Below, piece after piece: positions 17,392-27,528 of a stretch of DNA of 60,793 bases (positions within the stretch are counted from its first letter, which is position 1; each line of letters opens with the position of its first letter). The DNA lies in contig JALHMA010000003.1 of the NCBI GenBank assembly GCA_022844265.1, forward strand, positions 1 through 60,793. Direction: 5' to 3'. Origin of the DNA: Saprospiraceae bacterium (lineage in GTDB: Bacteria; Bacteroidota; Bacteroidia; Chitinophagales; Saprospiraceae). Both the position numbers and the translations under genes were made by a program. The notes beneath the pieces were generated by a model, which saw only the letters and a list, made by a program, of their open reading frames with translations, ran no database searches and was not told the origin of the DNA.

Positions 17392-18114
17392 TCACAGCTT
17401 TTTGACAAACGTCGTTCGTAGGAACCACGTTTGCCCCACATCGCCGACCTCGTTGATGTTTTGGGAGCGGAGTTCGATGCCAGTTTCAAGCCTGTTTTTC
17501 TTGTTGAACTGGTAGCCAAGGCTTGCCGACCCCCTTTGATTCCTGTAAAAAAAGAACTGCTCTCGGGGCAGGGTGAAGAGCCATTCGGCGGAGCCGTTGA
17601 AATAAAACTCCTTGTCGTCCAGCCGGTCGCCGTTCAGGGGGAAGTCAACCGAAATGCGGTAGCGAAAGCGGTGGTTCAACTGGAAATCGCCGCCGCGTTC
17701 TTTTTGGACGAAGCGCTGCTCGGCACGGAGGCGGTTTCGGAGCCGGTATTTCCCCAGCCGAAGGATGTACGTCGCTTGTTGCCAAGGCCGAAGCTCGGTG
17801 CCCGCCTTCCCTGAAAATGGGTTTCTCCGCCTTGCCACAAAGGCGGCTGCCATGTTCCACTTCGTGCCGAGGTCGAAGGTGATGCCTGGCGCAAGGTCAA
17901 GGTTCAGGACGTTGGCGGTTGAGCGTAGCGCTTCCCCGTCCGTTTTCCCCCAAAACGTCAACTCGCTGCCCGATTGGAAAAAATAACCCACCCTGTCCGA
18001 CAAACTGCCTTCCACTTGGATATTGGGCAGGTAGCCCAGCACAAGTTCGTCTTGGGCCGAAAGGCAAATGCCAGACAAGAGCATTGTCAGCAAAAACAGG
18101 TGTTTTTTTCTCAT
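17392..18114 (-). CDS. DUF2490-like outer-membrane protein
   Basis: Signal peptide MRKKHLFLLTMLLSGICLSAQ; RLRAEQRF and RYRISVDFPL strands. Confidence 0.7.
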   Translation of the reverse strand: MRKKHLFLLTMLLSGICLSAQDELVLGYLPNIQVEGSLSDRVGYFFQSGSELTFWGKTDGEALRSTANVLNLDLAPGITFDLGTKWNMAAAFVARRRNPFSGKAGTELRPWQQATYILRLGKYRLRNRLRAEQRFVQKERGGDFQLNHRFRYRISVDFPLNGDRLDDKEFYFNGSAEWLFTLPREQFFFYRNQRGSASLGYQFNKKNRLETGIELRSQNINEVGDVGQTWFLRTTFVKKL

Positions 18115-18647
18115 CAATAAAGGTTGATGTCGTTGGAAGGCAACAATACTTCTTGCCGTTGCACCACCGTTCCGTCTTCCTCGAAGAGGTACTCGAAAAC
18201 TGCTGCCTTGCCCGATGCGGGCTTTCCTTCGATTTCCAGTTCGTAGCGTTTGCGTTCGAGGCCCGGCACGGTCTGTTCCTGACATTTCTTGACCTTGAAT
18301 TTTGTGAAATCATGACCAAGCTGCTGCTCAACCGCTGCCTGAAATGAAGTAGGCAGCCCGCTGAACTTTAGCCGTTTTTCGACATCCATCAAGCTGCCTG
18401 TGGGCAGGAATTCCACGCTGTAAAACGCCCGTTTCCACTTGAACTTTGCCTCGTAAGTGGTGTCCGTTCCATTTAATTCGAGATAGTATTTCATACGGGC
18501 CAAGTCGGGAAAACTATCCGCCAATAACTCCTGCGCCAACGTGGGGAAACGCTTCATCGGAATCCGTTTCTCGACTTCTCGCTTCTGGGCAAAACAACTT
18601 GGAAAACCAACAAATAGACCAAAGAAAAAAAGCAGAATCTTGAACAT
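18114..18647 (-). CDS. Secreted hypothetical protein
   Basis: Signal peptide MFKILLFFFGLFVGFPSCFAQ; overlaps the downstream start codon (coupled). Confidence 0.65.
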   Translation of the reverse strand: MFKILLFFFGLFVGFPSCFAQKREVEKRIPMKRFPTLAQELLADSFPDLARMKYYLELNGTDTTYEAKFKWKRAFYSVEFLPTGSLMDVEKRLKFSGLPTSFQAAVEQQLGHDFTKFKVKKCQEQTVPGLERKRYELEIEGKPASGKAAVFEYLFEEDGTVVQRQEVLLPSNDINLY

Positions 18648-18835
18648 GGCTTTTGAAATAGTGAAGGTACGCCGAGCGGTATGGCATTTCTTCGCCCTAC
18701 ATCGCTTCTGTTCAAACGGCAATCATGTGACATTGTTTAATGAAACCCCTGCTGGTGGATTAGAAGTGCATTAAAATCCAATTGGAAATTGAACTAACAA
18801 ATTAATAGAACATTTTAGGAGCAGGTCAACTAACT

Positions 18836-20548
18836 TTGCACATGCATCCAATACAGCGGTTCCTCCGGCTACTAAAATTAGACAAGAAGGACATCACCTA
18901 TATATACCTCTACGCCACCTTCGCCGGGCTGATAGCGCTCAGCCTGCCCCTCGGCGTACAGGCTATCATCGGGCTGATTTCGGGAGGGCGCATCTCCAGT
19001 TCGTGGGCCCTGCTCATTGGTGTTGTGACGCTCGGCACCGTTCTGGCGGGGGTGCTCACGGTCATGCAGCTCTCCGTCATCGAGACCATCCAGCAGCGCA
19101 TCTTCACCCGCTCAGCCTTCGACTTTGCTTACCGCATCCCGAAGATAAAATGGGAGGCCATACAGGGCGAGTACGCCCCGGAACTCGTCAACCGCTTCTT
19201 CGACACCCTCACCGTGCAAAAAGGCCTGCCCAAAATCCTGATGGACTTCTCCACGAGCGTCCTTCAAATCTTCTTCGGGCTGCTGCTGCTCTCGTTTTAC
19301 CACCCGTTTTTCATCTTTTTCGGGCTGTTGCTTGTGGCCATCTTGCTAATCATCGTCCGCCTCACCGGGCCGCAGGGACTCAAGACCAGCTTGAAGGAGT
19401 CGGAGTACAAATACAAGGTAGTTTATTGGTTGCAAGAGTTGGCCCGCTCGATGGGCACTTTTAAACTGGCGGGGACCAGTGACCTGCCATTGCAAAAGAC
19501 CGACCAACTCGTGAACGGCTACCTCAATGCCCGCAAGGCGCATTTCCGGGTTTTGGTGACGCAGTTCGCCAGTCTTGTGGGCTTCAAGGCGCTTGTGACG
19601 ATGGGCCTGCTCATACTCGGCAGCGTCTTGGTCATCAACAACGACATCAACCTCGGCCAGTTCGTGGCGGCGGAAATCATCATCCTCCTTGTGATGAACT
19701 CGGTGGAAAAGCTCATCCTCACCATGGAAACCTTGTACGACACCCTCACGGCGCTCGACAAGCTGGGCGGCTTCACCGACCTCGACATCGAGCGGGAGGA
19801 GGGCATCTCCTTCGAGCAGTGCGACACGGGCAGGGGCATCGCCGTGGAACTTAGCGGCGTCAGCTACCGCTTCCCCGGCTCGGAGGAGAACGCCCTGCAC
19901 GGCCTCGACCTCCGCATCGCCGAAGGCGAAAAGCTCTGCATCGCCGGCTACAGCTCGTCGGGAAAGTCCACTTTGCTGCACCTCATCGCTGGCATGTTCA
20001 CCGACTTCCGGGGGGCGCTCACCTACAACAAAATCCCGCTCCGGAACCTCAACGCCGTGAGCCTACGGGCGCATATCGGCGACCACGTGTCGCAGGAAGA
20101 TATTTTCAATGGAACCCTGCTGGAAAACATCACAATGGGCCATGAGGGCATCAGTTTGCAAGATGTCATCAAGGCCGTGGAGCAGGTCGGGCTGGCCGAT
20201 TTTGTGAAAAAATTGCCCGAAGGGTACGACACCGCACTGCTGCCTGGCGGCAAAAACCTGCCCCGCAACGTCGTCTCGAAAATAATCTTCGCCCGCTGCA
20301 TCGCTGCCCGCCCCTCGCTGCTGGCCATCGAAGAGCCGTTCGGTTTTTTGGAAAAAGCGGACCGGGAGCGCATCGCCGAGCTGCTCACCTCCCGCACGGA
20401 CTGCACCCTCGTCACCGTCACCGACGATGCCATGATGGCCGCCAAGTGCGACCGGGTAATCATCATGCAGGAGGGGCGCATCGTGGAGGAGGGGAGCTTC
20501 GGGAAAATCAAACAGAACAAGCACTTCGAAAATGTATTCAAACACTGA
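18836..20548 (+). CDS. ABC transporter, permease + ATPase (type I secretion-like)
   Basis: TM domain followed by GYSSSGKSTLLHL Walker A and degenerate signature/Walker B (LLPGGKNLPRNVVSKIIFARCIAARPSLLAIEEPFG). Confidence 0.85.
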   Translation: MHMHPIQRFLRLLKLDKKDITYIYLYATFAGLIALSLPLGVQAIIGLISGGRISSSWALLIGVVTLGTVLAGVLTVMQLSVIETIQQRIFTRSAFDFAYRIPKIKWEAIQGEYAPELVNRFFDTLTVQKGLPKILMDFSTSVLQIFFGLLLLSFYHPFFIFFGLLLVAILLIIVRLTGPQGLKTSLKESEYKYKVVYWLQELARSMGTFKLAGTSDLPLQKTDQLVNGYLNARKAHFRVLVTQFASLVGFKALVTMGLLILGSVLVINNDINLGQFVAAEIIILLVMNSVEKLILTMETLYDTLTALDKLGGFTDLDIEREEGISFEQCDTGRGIAVELSGVSYRFPGSEENALHGLDLRIAEGEKLCIAGYSSSGKSTLLHLIAGMFTDFRGALTYNKIPLRNLNAVSLRAHIGDHVSQEDIFNGTLLENITMGHEGISLQDVIKAVEQVGLADFVKKLPEGYDTALLPGGKNLPRNVVSKIIFARCIAARPSLLAIEEPFGFLEKADRERIAELLTSRTDCTLVTVTDDAMMAAKCDRVIIMQEGRIVEEGSFGKIKQNKHFENVFKH

Positions 20549-20601
20549 CAAGATGCCCGAAGCCTGTCAAGGTGGAGGCATTGTCACTAAATACCAGCCA
20601 C

Positions 20602-20898
20602 ATGAAATGTCCGAACTGCAATGAAAACCTGATGATGACCGAGCGCCTCGGCGTCGAAATTGACTACTGCCCCTCGTGCCGGGGCGTCTGGCTCGACCGG
20701 GGCGAACTGGACAAAATCATCGAGAAAGCCGAGCCGCAGGCCGACAACCCCGACAAGAAGAAGGGCAAAGGATACGATAGCGGCGGCTACCGGCCCTCCG
20801 ATTTTGTGGGAGACCACCGTCGGCACGGAGGAGCCGACGACGACGATTATTACCGCCACAAGAAAAAATCCATGTGGAAGGAGCTTTTCGATTTTTGA
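20602..20898 (+). CDS. zf-TFIIB-type zinc ribbon protein
   Basis: MKCPNCNENLMMTERLGVEIDYCPSCRGVWLDRGELDKII. Confidence 0.88.
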   Translation: MKCPNCNENLMMTERLGVEIDYCPSCRGVWLDRGELDKIIEKAEPQADNPDKKKGKGYDSGGYRPSDFVGDHRRHGGADDDDYYRHKKKSMWKELFDF

Positions 20899-20910
20899 AA
20901 AAAAACAGCC

Positions 20911-22818
20911 ATGAAAAAAAAAGCGAAAGGCATCCAGGAGCGCTACCCCTGCGGCCCGCCCAACCTTGAGCCGCTCATCGAGCAGATGATGGATGTGCGG
21001 CACGACCTGCTCCGCAAGGAGATGGCCTACAAGAAAATGGACAAGGTGCATCTTGTCAACCAAAAAAGCGCCCGCAACCTGCTCCACTACATGGCCTTCC
21101 GGCTGCACGACCTGCGCGACCTGCAACTGCTGCTCTCCGAGTGGGGCCTCTCCTCCCTCGGCAGGGCCGAGCGCAAGGTGCAGGCCACCGTGGACACCGT
21201 GCTGCATACCCTTCACGCCTTGGCTGGCCGTGATTTTGAGACCAAGGAGAAGCCGCCCGTCGGCTACCGGGAGGGCCGTGCGAAACTGGAGGACAACACC
21301 GAAAAACTGCTCGGCGAGCTGCCCCCCGGCCGCCGGGTGCGCATCATGGTCACCATGCCCACCGAGGCGGCGCACAATTACGATTTGGTTAAAAACCTGC
21401 TGCTCGGCGGCATGAACTGCGCCCGCATCAACTGTGCCCACGACGACCAAGCCGTTTGGGCCAGCATCATCGAAAACATCAGACATGCCGTGGAAGCCAC
21501 TGGCCGCAGTTGCAAGATACATACGGACCTCGGCGGCCCCAAGCTCCGCACCGGGCCGATGGCATCGGGCCCAAAAGTGGTGAAGCTGCGCCCTGCCCGC
21601 AACGAGCTTGGCGAAACGATTGCCCCGGCTTCCGCATGGCTTTTTGCCGAAGGGGAAAAAACGGATGCACCGAAGGGGGCGAGCGCCAGCCTGCCCGTGC
21701 CTGCCACTTGGCTGGCACAGTGCAAGCCTGGCGACCACATCCATTTCTTCGATGCAAGAGGCGCCTTCCGGCGCATGAAAATCAAGGAAACATCGCCAGC
21801 AGGTGTGTTGGCCACCGTGAAGAAAACCTGCTATTTTACCCCCGGGCTAATCCTGAACCTGGAGCGGAAAGGCGTGAAAATAAAGCACCCAACCGCCCTT
21901 GTCGGCGAGGAACTGCCCCGCATCCCCAACGCCATAACCCTCAAGGCGGGCGATGCGCTTTTGTTGAAAAAACAGCCCGTGGAGGGCAGCAATGCCGTCT
22001 TTGACAAAAAAGGAAAGCTCAAGGCGCCTGCCACCGTCAGCATCTCCATCCCATCGGTGCTCGACGACGTTCACGAGGGCGAGCCCATCTGGTTCGACGA
22101 TGGCAAAATCGGAGGCATCATCGAAGAAAAACAAGCCGGTGCGGTACTCGTTCGCATCACGCAGACCAAGCCCGGCGGCGAACTGCTCAAGGCCGAAAAG
22201 GGCATCAACCTGCCCGAGACCAAGCTGAACGTGAAGGCGCTCACGGACGAGGACCTCGAAGACCTGCACTTCGTGGTGCGGCACGCCGACATGGTGGGCC
22301 TCTCCTTCGCCAACCGCCCCGCCGACGTGGAAGACCTCGTCCATAGGATGAAGGCGCTCCGCAAAGACCATGTGCCGGCCGTGGTGCTGAAAATCGAGAC
22401 CCGCATGGGCTTCGACAACCTGCCCGCCATGTTGTTGGCGGCCATGCAGGCACCGTCCTGTGGGGTGATGATAGCCCGTGGCGACCTTGCCATCGAGTGC
22501 GGCTTCGGGCGGCTGGCCGAGGTGCAGGAGCAGATACTCTGGGTTTGCGAGGCGGCGCACGTGCCCGTCATCTGGGCCACGCAGGTGCTGGAAGGGCTGG
22601 CAAAACTGGGGCTTCCCACCCGTGCCGAGGTCACCGACGCCGCCATGGGGCAACGCGCCGAGTGCATCATGCTCAACAAGGGCGGGCATATCGTGGAAGC
22701 TGCCAAGGCGCTGGCCGACATCCTGCTGCGGATGCAGGACCACCAAACCAAGAAGCGCTCCCTGCTGCGCAAACTGAGCATTGCGGAGCGATTTTTTAAT
22801 CAGGTTGATGAAGGTTGA
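20911..22818 (+). CDS. Pyruvate kinase-like protein, atypical architecture
   Basis: RVRIMVTMPTEAAHNYDLVKNLLLGGMNCARINCAHD, TDLGGPKLRTG, KIETRMGFDNLPAML..ARGDLAIE, VIWATQVLEGLAKLG; N-terminal extension and enlarged B-domain region. Confidence 0.85.
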   Translation: MKKKAKGIQERYPCGPPNLEPLIEQMMDVRHDLLRKEMAYKKMDKVHLVNQKSARNLLHYMAFRLHDLRDLQLLLSEWGLSSLGRAERKVQATVDTVLHTLHALAGRDFETKEKPPVGYREGRAKLEDNTEKLLGELPPGRRVRIMVTMPTEAAHNYDLVKNLLLGGMNCARINCAHDDQAVWASIIENIRHAVEATGRSCKIHTDLGGPKLRTGPMASGPKVVKLRPARNELGETIAPASAWLFAEGEKTDAPKGASASLPVPATWLAQCKPGDHIHFFDARGAFRRMKIKETSPAGVLATVKKTCYFTPGLILNLERKGVKIKHPTALVGEELPRIPNAITLKAGDALLLKKQPVEGSNAVFDKKGKLKAPATVSISIPSVLDDVHEGEPIWFDDGKIGGIIEEKQAGAVLVRITQTKPGGELLKAEKGINLPETKLNVKALTDEDLEDLHFVVRHADMVGLSFANRPADVEDLVHRMKALRKDHVPAVVLKIETRMGFDNLPAMLLAAMQAPSCGVMIARGDLAIECGFGRLAEVQEQILWVCEAAHVPVIWATQVLEGLAKLGLPTRAEVTDAAMGQRAECIMLNKGGHIVEAAKALADILLRMQDHQTKKRSLLRKLSIAERFFNQVDEG

Positions 22819-22885
22819 AGGAGTTGATAAGGGTTGATTTCCCACAGAACTATGCCCTTATCAACTCCTTCAACCTTCATCAACC
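22803..22885. repeat. 31-bp perfect inverted repeat with 21-nt loop
   Basis: GGTTGATGAAGGTTGAAGGAGTTGATAAGGG (22803-22833) / CCCTTATCAACTCCTTCAACCTTCATCAACC (22855-22885). Confidence 0.9.
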
Positions 22886-22898
22886 AAAAACATTTACC

Positions 22899-23534
22899 AT
22901 GAATCCAACTCGACTATTTTTCGCCGTGGCGCTGTGCATTTTTTGCTTCTCAAAAACGGCGGTGGGCCAAAACTGGGCCGTCGGCCTGCACTTTGGCGAG
23001 AACCTCTCCACCCTGCGAGGCAATGCCAAGACGGACTACCAACTGGGGTTCATAGGTGGCATGCACGTCAGCCATTACCTGACCAAAAACATGGTGCTTC
23101 GCCTGGAGGCGAACTTTGAAAGGAAGGGCACACGGCTGGAGGGCGCCGACCCCAACCCCGACCCAGGTGCCCCCAACTTCGGTGACGACTACCGCTTCGA
23201 CTACCTCTCGCTGCCCGTCATGCTGCGCTACTCCACCAAATCAAAGGTCAAGTTCGTGGTGGGCGGCGGCGCCTCGGTGGACTACCTCGTGCGGCAGCGC
23301 ACCGACTACGACGGCGACCAGTCGCTGAACCAAATCGGGGACTACCGCCGCTTCGACACCGACCTGGTGGGGGCAATCGCTGGCTCTGTCCCCTTCGGGG
23401 GAAAGTGGACCTTTTCTCTCGAATTCCGGGGGATGTGGGGGCTGGTGAAGGTGGACAAACCCGCTGGCCTTGCCACGGAATTCGGCAAAAACCTCACTTG
23501 GGGGCTGATGGCGGGTGTGAATTATTACCTATAA
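22899..23534 (+). CDS. Porin-like outer membrane beta-barrel protein
   Basis: Signal peptide; ...WAVGLHFGENLSTLRGN...LGFIGGMHVSHYLTKNMVLRLEANFERKG. Confidence 0.8.
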   Translation: MNPTRLFFAVALCIFCFSKTAVGQNWAVGLHFGENLSTLRGNAKTDYQLGFIGGMHVSHYLTKNMVLRLEANFERKGTRLEGADPNPDPGAPNFGDDYRFDYLSLPVMLRYSTKSKVKFVVGGGASVDYLVRQRTDYDGDQSLNQIGDYRRFDTDLVGAIAGSVPFGGKWTFSLEFRGMWGLVKVDKPAGLATEFGKNLTWGLMAGVNYYL

Positions 23535-23624
23535 AAGTGATTGCAAGTATTTGAATATCAGTGCATTGCAAAATCATAAATCGCCTCACAGGGATGAATA
23601 TTCCACCCAAGCGTAAATCGTTTC

Positions 23625-24986
23625 ATGCTTAACATTTCTGAAAATAGCATCATAGGCAAAGTGGACACGAGCCGCTATCGCTCGTTCCAGCGCACAGAAC
23701 TGTCCCGTGCCAACCGCAAATTCAAGCGGTGGCTGTTGGCCGTGCTCATCATTTTCATCGTCATGCTCTTCCTGCCCTGGACGCAGAACATCCAGACCAA
23801 GGGCAAGGTGACCACCCTCTATCCCGACCAACGCCCCCAGACCATCCACTCTACCATCGGCGGGCGGGTGGAAAAATGGTACGTGCGGGAAGGCGAACTT
23901 GTGAAGGCGGGCGATACCATCGTTTACCTTTCGGAGATAAAAACCGAGTACTTCGACCCTGACCTCGTGGGGCGTACCGGCTCGCAGGTGGCAGCGGTGG
24001 AAGGTTCAATGGGAAGCTATTCGAACAAGGTGGAAGCCCTTGAAAATCAAGTTGTTGCGATGCAACAAGAACTAAAATTCAAAAACGAGCAGCTTCGCAA
24101 CAAGCTGCAACAAAGCCGCCTCAAGGTCACCTCCGATAGCATCGAACTGGTGCGGGCAAAGGTTGACCTCGACGTGGCACAGAACCAATTCCAACGGGCG
24201 GAGGAGATGTACCAAAAGGGTCTCATACCGCTCACGACCTTTGAGCAGCGTAAGCTGAAAGTGCAGGAGACCGCTGCCAAGCGCCTCGACGCCGAGAACA
24301 AGTGGAACATCAGCCGCAACGAACTCGACAATGCACGGATTGAATTTTCAACGGTGCTGAACGAATATGCCAACAAGATTGCCAAAGCCGAATCCGACAA
24401 GTTCAGCACCTTCAGCGACCGCTTCGATGCCGAGAACAAACTGAACAAGCTCAAGGTGGAACAGGAAAACTACCGTCGCCGCAGTGGTTTTTACTATATC
24501 ACCGCCCCGCAGGATTGCTACATCACGCAGGCCGTTGTGGCGGGTGTGGGAGAGACGGTGAAGGAAGGTGCCCCCGTGGTGAGCATCATGCCCGCTGGCG
24601 CAAAATTAGCGGTGGAAATGTATGTGAAGCCAATTGACTTGCCACTCATCGCACTCGGCAACCGGGTCAATTTCATTTTCGACGGCTGGCCCGCCTTCGT
24701 GTTCAGCGGCTGGCCAAACCTCACCTTCGGAACCTACGAGGGCGAGGTCTTCGCCATTGACAACAATATCGGCATGGACGGCACCTACCGCATCCTCGTT
24801 GCCCCGCACGAGGAGGTGAAGCCTTGGCCAGCGGCCCTTCGCCCCGGCGGCGGCGCACAGTGCGTGGCCCTACTGAACAACGTGCAGCTGTGGTATGAGC
24901 TGTGGCGGAAGGTGAACGGGTTTCCGCCGGATTTTTATGAAAAAGACGGGATGGACACAGCAAAAGAAAAAACGCCAAAGAATTGA
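23625..24986 (+). CDS. HlyD family secretion protein (membrane fusion protein)
   Basis: Single N-terminal TM, GRVEKWYVREGELVKAGDTIVYL biotinyl-lipoyl-like, coiled coil, TAPQDCYITQAVVAGVGETVKEGAPVVSIMP. Confidence 0.88.
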   Translation: MLNISENSIIGKVDTSRYRSFQRTELSRANRKFKRWLLAVLIIFIVMLFLPWTQNIQTKGKVTTLYPDQRPQTIHSTIGGRVEKWYVREGELVKAGDTIVYLSEIKTEYFDPDLVGRTGSQVAAVEGSMGSYSNKVEALENQVVAMQQELKFKNEQLRNKLQQSRLKVTSDSIELVRAKVDLDVAQNQFQRAEEMYQKGLIPLTTFEQRKLKVQETAAKRLDAENKWNISRNELDNARIEFSTVLNEYANKIAKAESDKFSTFSDRFDAENKLNKLKVEQENYRRRSGFYYITAPQDCYITQAVVAGVGETVKEGAPVVSIMPAGAKLAVEMYVKPIDLPLIALGNRVNFIFDGWPAFVFSGWPNLTFGTYEGEVFAIDNNIGMDGTYRILVAPHEEVKPWPAALRPGGGAQCVALLNNVQLWYELWRKVNGFPPDFYEKDGMDTAKEKTPKN

Positions 24987-26377
24987 TGATGATGCGATTG
25001 CAAATAATCTTGGCAATGGCTTTGGTTCTTGCTTCATTGCCAATCTTTTCACAACAAATATGGTCACCCGACGCCTTCCTACAGCAGGTACGCTCCAACC
25101 ACCCCGTTGCGAAGCAAGCAACCCTGCTCACGCCAGAAGGGGAGGCGGCACTACTGGCGGCCCGTGGAGGCTTCGACCCGAAAGTTTATGGCGATTGGGA
25201 ACGCAAGAGCTTTGATGGCAAAAACTATTTCAACATTGCCGAAGGCAGCGTGAAACTACCCACTTGGTACGGCATCGAGGGCAAGCTGGGCTACAACTAC
25301 GCTACGGGCATCAACCTTAGCCCAGAGCACAAACTGCCCGCCGATGGCCAAGCCGTGCTCGGTGCATCGGTGACGCTGCTCCAAGGCTTGGTGATTGACG
25401 AGCGGCGGGCGGGCCTTTTTCAGGCCCGCATCCTACAGCGGGCAAACGTTGCGGAGCAACGCCTGCTGATGAACGAACTGCTCTACGAGGCCGCCAAAGC
25501 CTACTGGAACTGGTCGCTGGCCGATGCCTGGGTGCGCACCTACGAGGAGGCCGTGCGCAATGCGGAAATCAGGCTCGACGGCATTCGGGGAAGCTGGGAA
25601 CAGGGCGACCGGCCCGCCATTGACACCTTGGAGGCGCTCATTCAGGTGCAGGACCGACGGCTGGAACTGAACGCTGCGCAACTGCATTTTCGGAACGCCC
25701 GGCTGGCGCTGCAAAACTTCAATTGGGAAAATGGCCGTGCCGTGGCCGTGGACTCCACGCTCCGCCCCCAGCCGCTTGCCGATGGCCTACTTATTGACGC
25801 CATTTCGCTCGCCCCTGCCGATACGCTGGCGGCACAGCACCCGCAGGTGCAGGGCTACCGCTTCAAGCTGGAAAGCCTCGATGTGGAGCGCCGCCTGAAG
25901 CGGGAGGCACTGAAGCCCCGCCTCGATGTGTCGTACAACCTGCTCGGCGACGGCTTCGACCTCTCGCCTGACAACGGCGATTTTTTCCTGCAAAACTATA
26001 AATGGGGCGTACAAGCCGGCTTTCCGCTATTCTTCAGAAAGGAGCGTGGCGGCCTCCAATTGGCGGAGCTGAAAATCATGGACGCAGCGCTTGGGCTGAC
26101 CCAAAAGCAGCAGGAAATCCGCAACAAAATCATCGCCTACCAGAACGAACTTGCCAATTTGCGCCAGCAAATAAACCTCGCCAACGCCATGCGGGACAAT
26201 TACGCCCGGCTACTGACTGGCGAAAACGAGAAATTCGTGCTGGGCGAAAGCTCGGTATTCCTCGTGAACTCAAGGGAAAACAAACTCATCGAAGCGGAAC
26301 TTAAACTTGCCAAGCTGCAAGCCGAGGCAAGGAAGACTGAGGCAGGGCTGCGCTGGGCGGCGGGGCTGTGGCAGTGA
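24983..26377 (+). CDS. TolC family outer membrane efflux protein
   Basis: Signal peptide, paired coiled-coil repeats, overlaps hlyD-like stop. Confidence 0.85.
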   Translation: MMMMRLQIILAMALVLASLPIFSQQIWSPDAFLQQVRSNHPVAKQATLLTPEGEAALLAARGGFDPKVYGDWERKSFDGKNYFNIAEGSVKLPTWYGIEGKLGYNYATGINLSPEHKLPADGQAVLGASVTLLQGLVIDERRAGLFQARILQRANVAEQRLLMNELLYEAAKAYWNWSLADAWVRTYEEAVRNAEIRLDGIRGSWEQGDRPAIDTLEALIQVQDRRLELNAAQLHFRNARLALQNFNWENGRAVAVDSTLRPQPLADGLLIDAISLAPADTLAAQHPQVQGYRFKLESLDVERRLKREALKPRLDVSYNLLGDGFDLSPDNGDFFLQNYKWGVQAGFPLFFRKERGGLQLAELKIMDAALGLTQKQQEIRNKIIAYQNELANLRQQINLANAMRDNYARLLTGENEKFVLGESSVFLVNSRENKLIEAELKLAKLQAEARKTEAGLRWAAGLWQ

Positions 26378-26474
26378 ATGAGGGGAGGTTTGCCTGCCTG
26401 ATGGATAAGCTATCTTGCGAGCCGCCAAGTCTTGGTGGCGTGAGGTTAATTACACTTTTTTTCAAGTAACTTAC

Positions 26475-27470
26475 ATGGCAATAGACTTTGTGTTTTTCAT
26501 CCTGTGCGCCGGGTTGGTCGTCCTGAGCGGCAGCCGCCTCGCCTTTCACGGCGACCGCATTGCGGAATTGAGCGGGCTGGGGCGTGTCTGGGTCGGGCTG
26601 ATTTTGATGGCGGCAGTCACTTCGCTGCCGGAGTTGGTCACAGGCATCAGCTCCGTCGCTTTCGTGGGGCAGCCCGACCTGGCGGCGGGCGACGTGTTCG
26701 GCAGTTGCGTGTTCAACCTGCTCATCCTGTCAATCATTGATGCCCGTGTTCGGCAGCCCATTACCTCGTTGGTGAAGCCGGGGCATGTGGTGGCGGGATT
26801 TTACGGCATCATCCTGCTGGCGGTAGCCGGAGTGGCGATTGTTCTGGCGCCGAACATAGGTTCGATAGGATGGGTAAGCCCGTTTTCGCTGCTCATCGCC
26901 GCTGTTTATGCCCTTGCCATCTGGAGTGTTTTTCACTATGAAAAAAGGAAGCAGAGCGCCGAAGCGCAGCAAGAGGGCCGCCCCGTCGAACAGCAGAAAG
27001 AACTGCGGAAATCGCTGCGGATTTATGCGATGAATGCCGTCGTGGTAATGGGAGCGGCGTTTTTTCTGCCCCATTTTGGCGATGGCATTGCCAAGGGGGT
27101 CGGGCTGGAAGCATCGTTCTTCGGCACCCTGTTCCTGGCAGCCACCACCTCCCTGCCCGAGTTGGTGGTTTCCATTTCCGCCCTGCGCCTGCGCTCCTAC
27201 GACATGCTGGTGGGCAACCTGCTGGGCAGCAACATCTTCAATATTCTTATCTTGGCGCTGGATGATGTTTTTTATACACAAGGGTCGCTGTTTTCTGCCA
27301 TTTCCCCGTTGCACCTCGTCTCCATACTGGCGGTGGCAGCCATGACAGCGGTGGCAGGCTTGGGCATTTTCATCAAGCCGCAAAAAAAGTTCTGGAGGAT
27401 GGGCGCCGACACGGTTGTAATTTCCCTCATTTACCTGGCGCTCGTCGCGGTTCTGTATTTTGTGCATTAA
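26475..27470 (+). CDS. Sodium/calcium exchanger family protein
   Basis: MAAVTSLPELVTGISSVAF..DVFGSCVFN and LAATTSLPELVVSISALRL..GNLLGSNIFN. Confidence 0.88.
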   Translation: MAIDFVFFILCAGLVVLSGSRLAFHGDRIAELSGLGRVWVGLILMAAVTSLPELVTGISSVAFVGQPDLAAGDVFGSCVFNLLILSIIDARVRQPITSLVKPGHVVAGFYGIILLAVAGVAIVLAPNIGSIGWVSPFSLLIAAVYALAIWSVFHYEKRKQSAEAQQEGRPVEQQKELRKSLRIYAMNAVVVMGAAFFLPHFGDGIAKGVGLEASFFGTLFLAATTSLPELVVSISALRLRSYDMLVGNLLGSNIFNILILALDDVFYTQGSLFSAISPLHLVSILAVAAMTAVAGLGIFIKPQKKFWRMGADTVVISLIYLALVAVLYFVH

Positions 27471-27528
27471 ACTTCAACATCCGGTTAAAACTCCAGCGAT
27501 ACCTACGTCAAAAACCAGCTGATTTAAC

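Noticed and set aside
16400-17428. 342-aa minus-strand ORF, His/Glu/Asp-rich
   Set aside because: Antisense of the Ca2+/Na+ antiporter; composition typical of a shadow frame.
20587-22845. Long minus-strand ORFs (385 aa, 332 aa)
   Set aside because: Antisense to the PK-like gene, no motifs.
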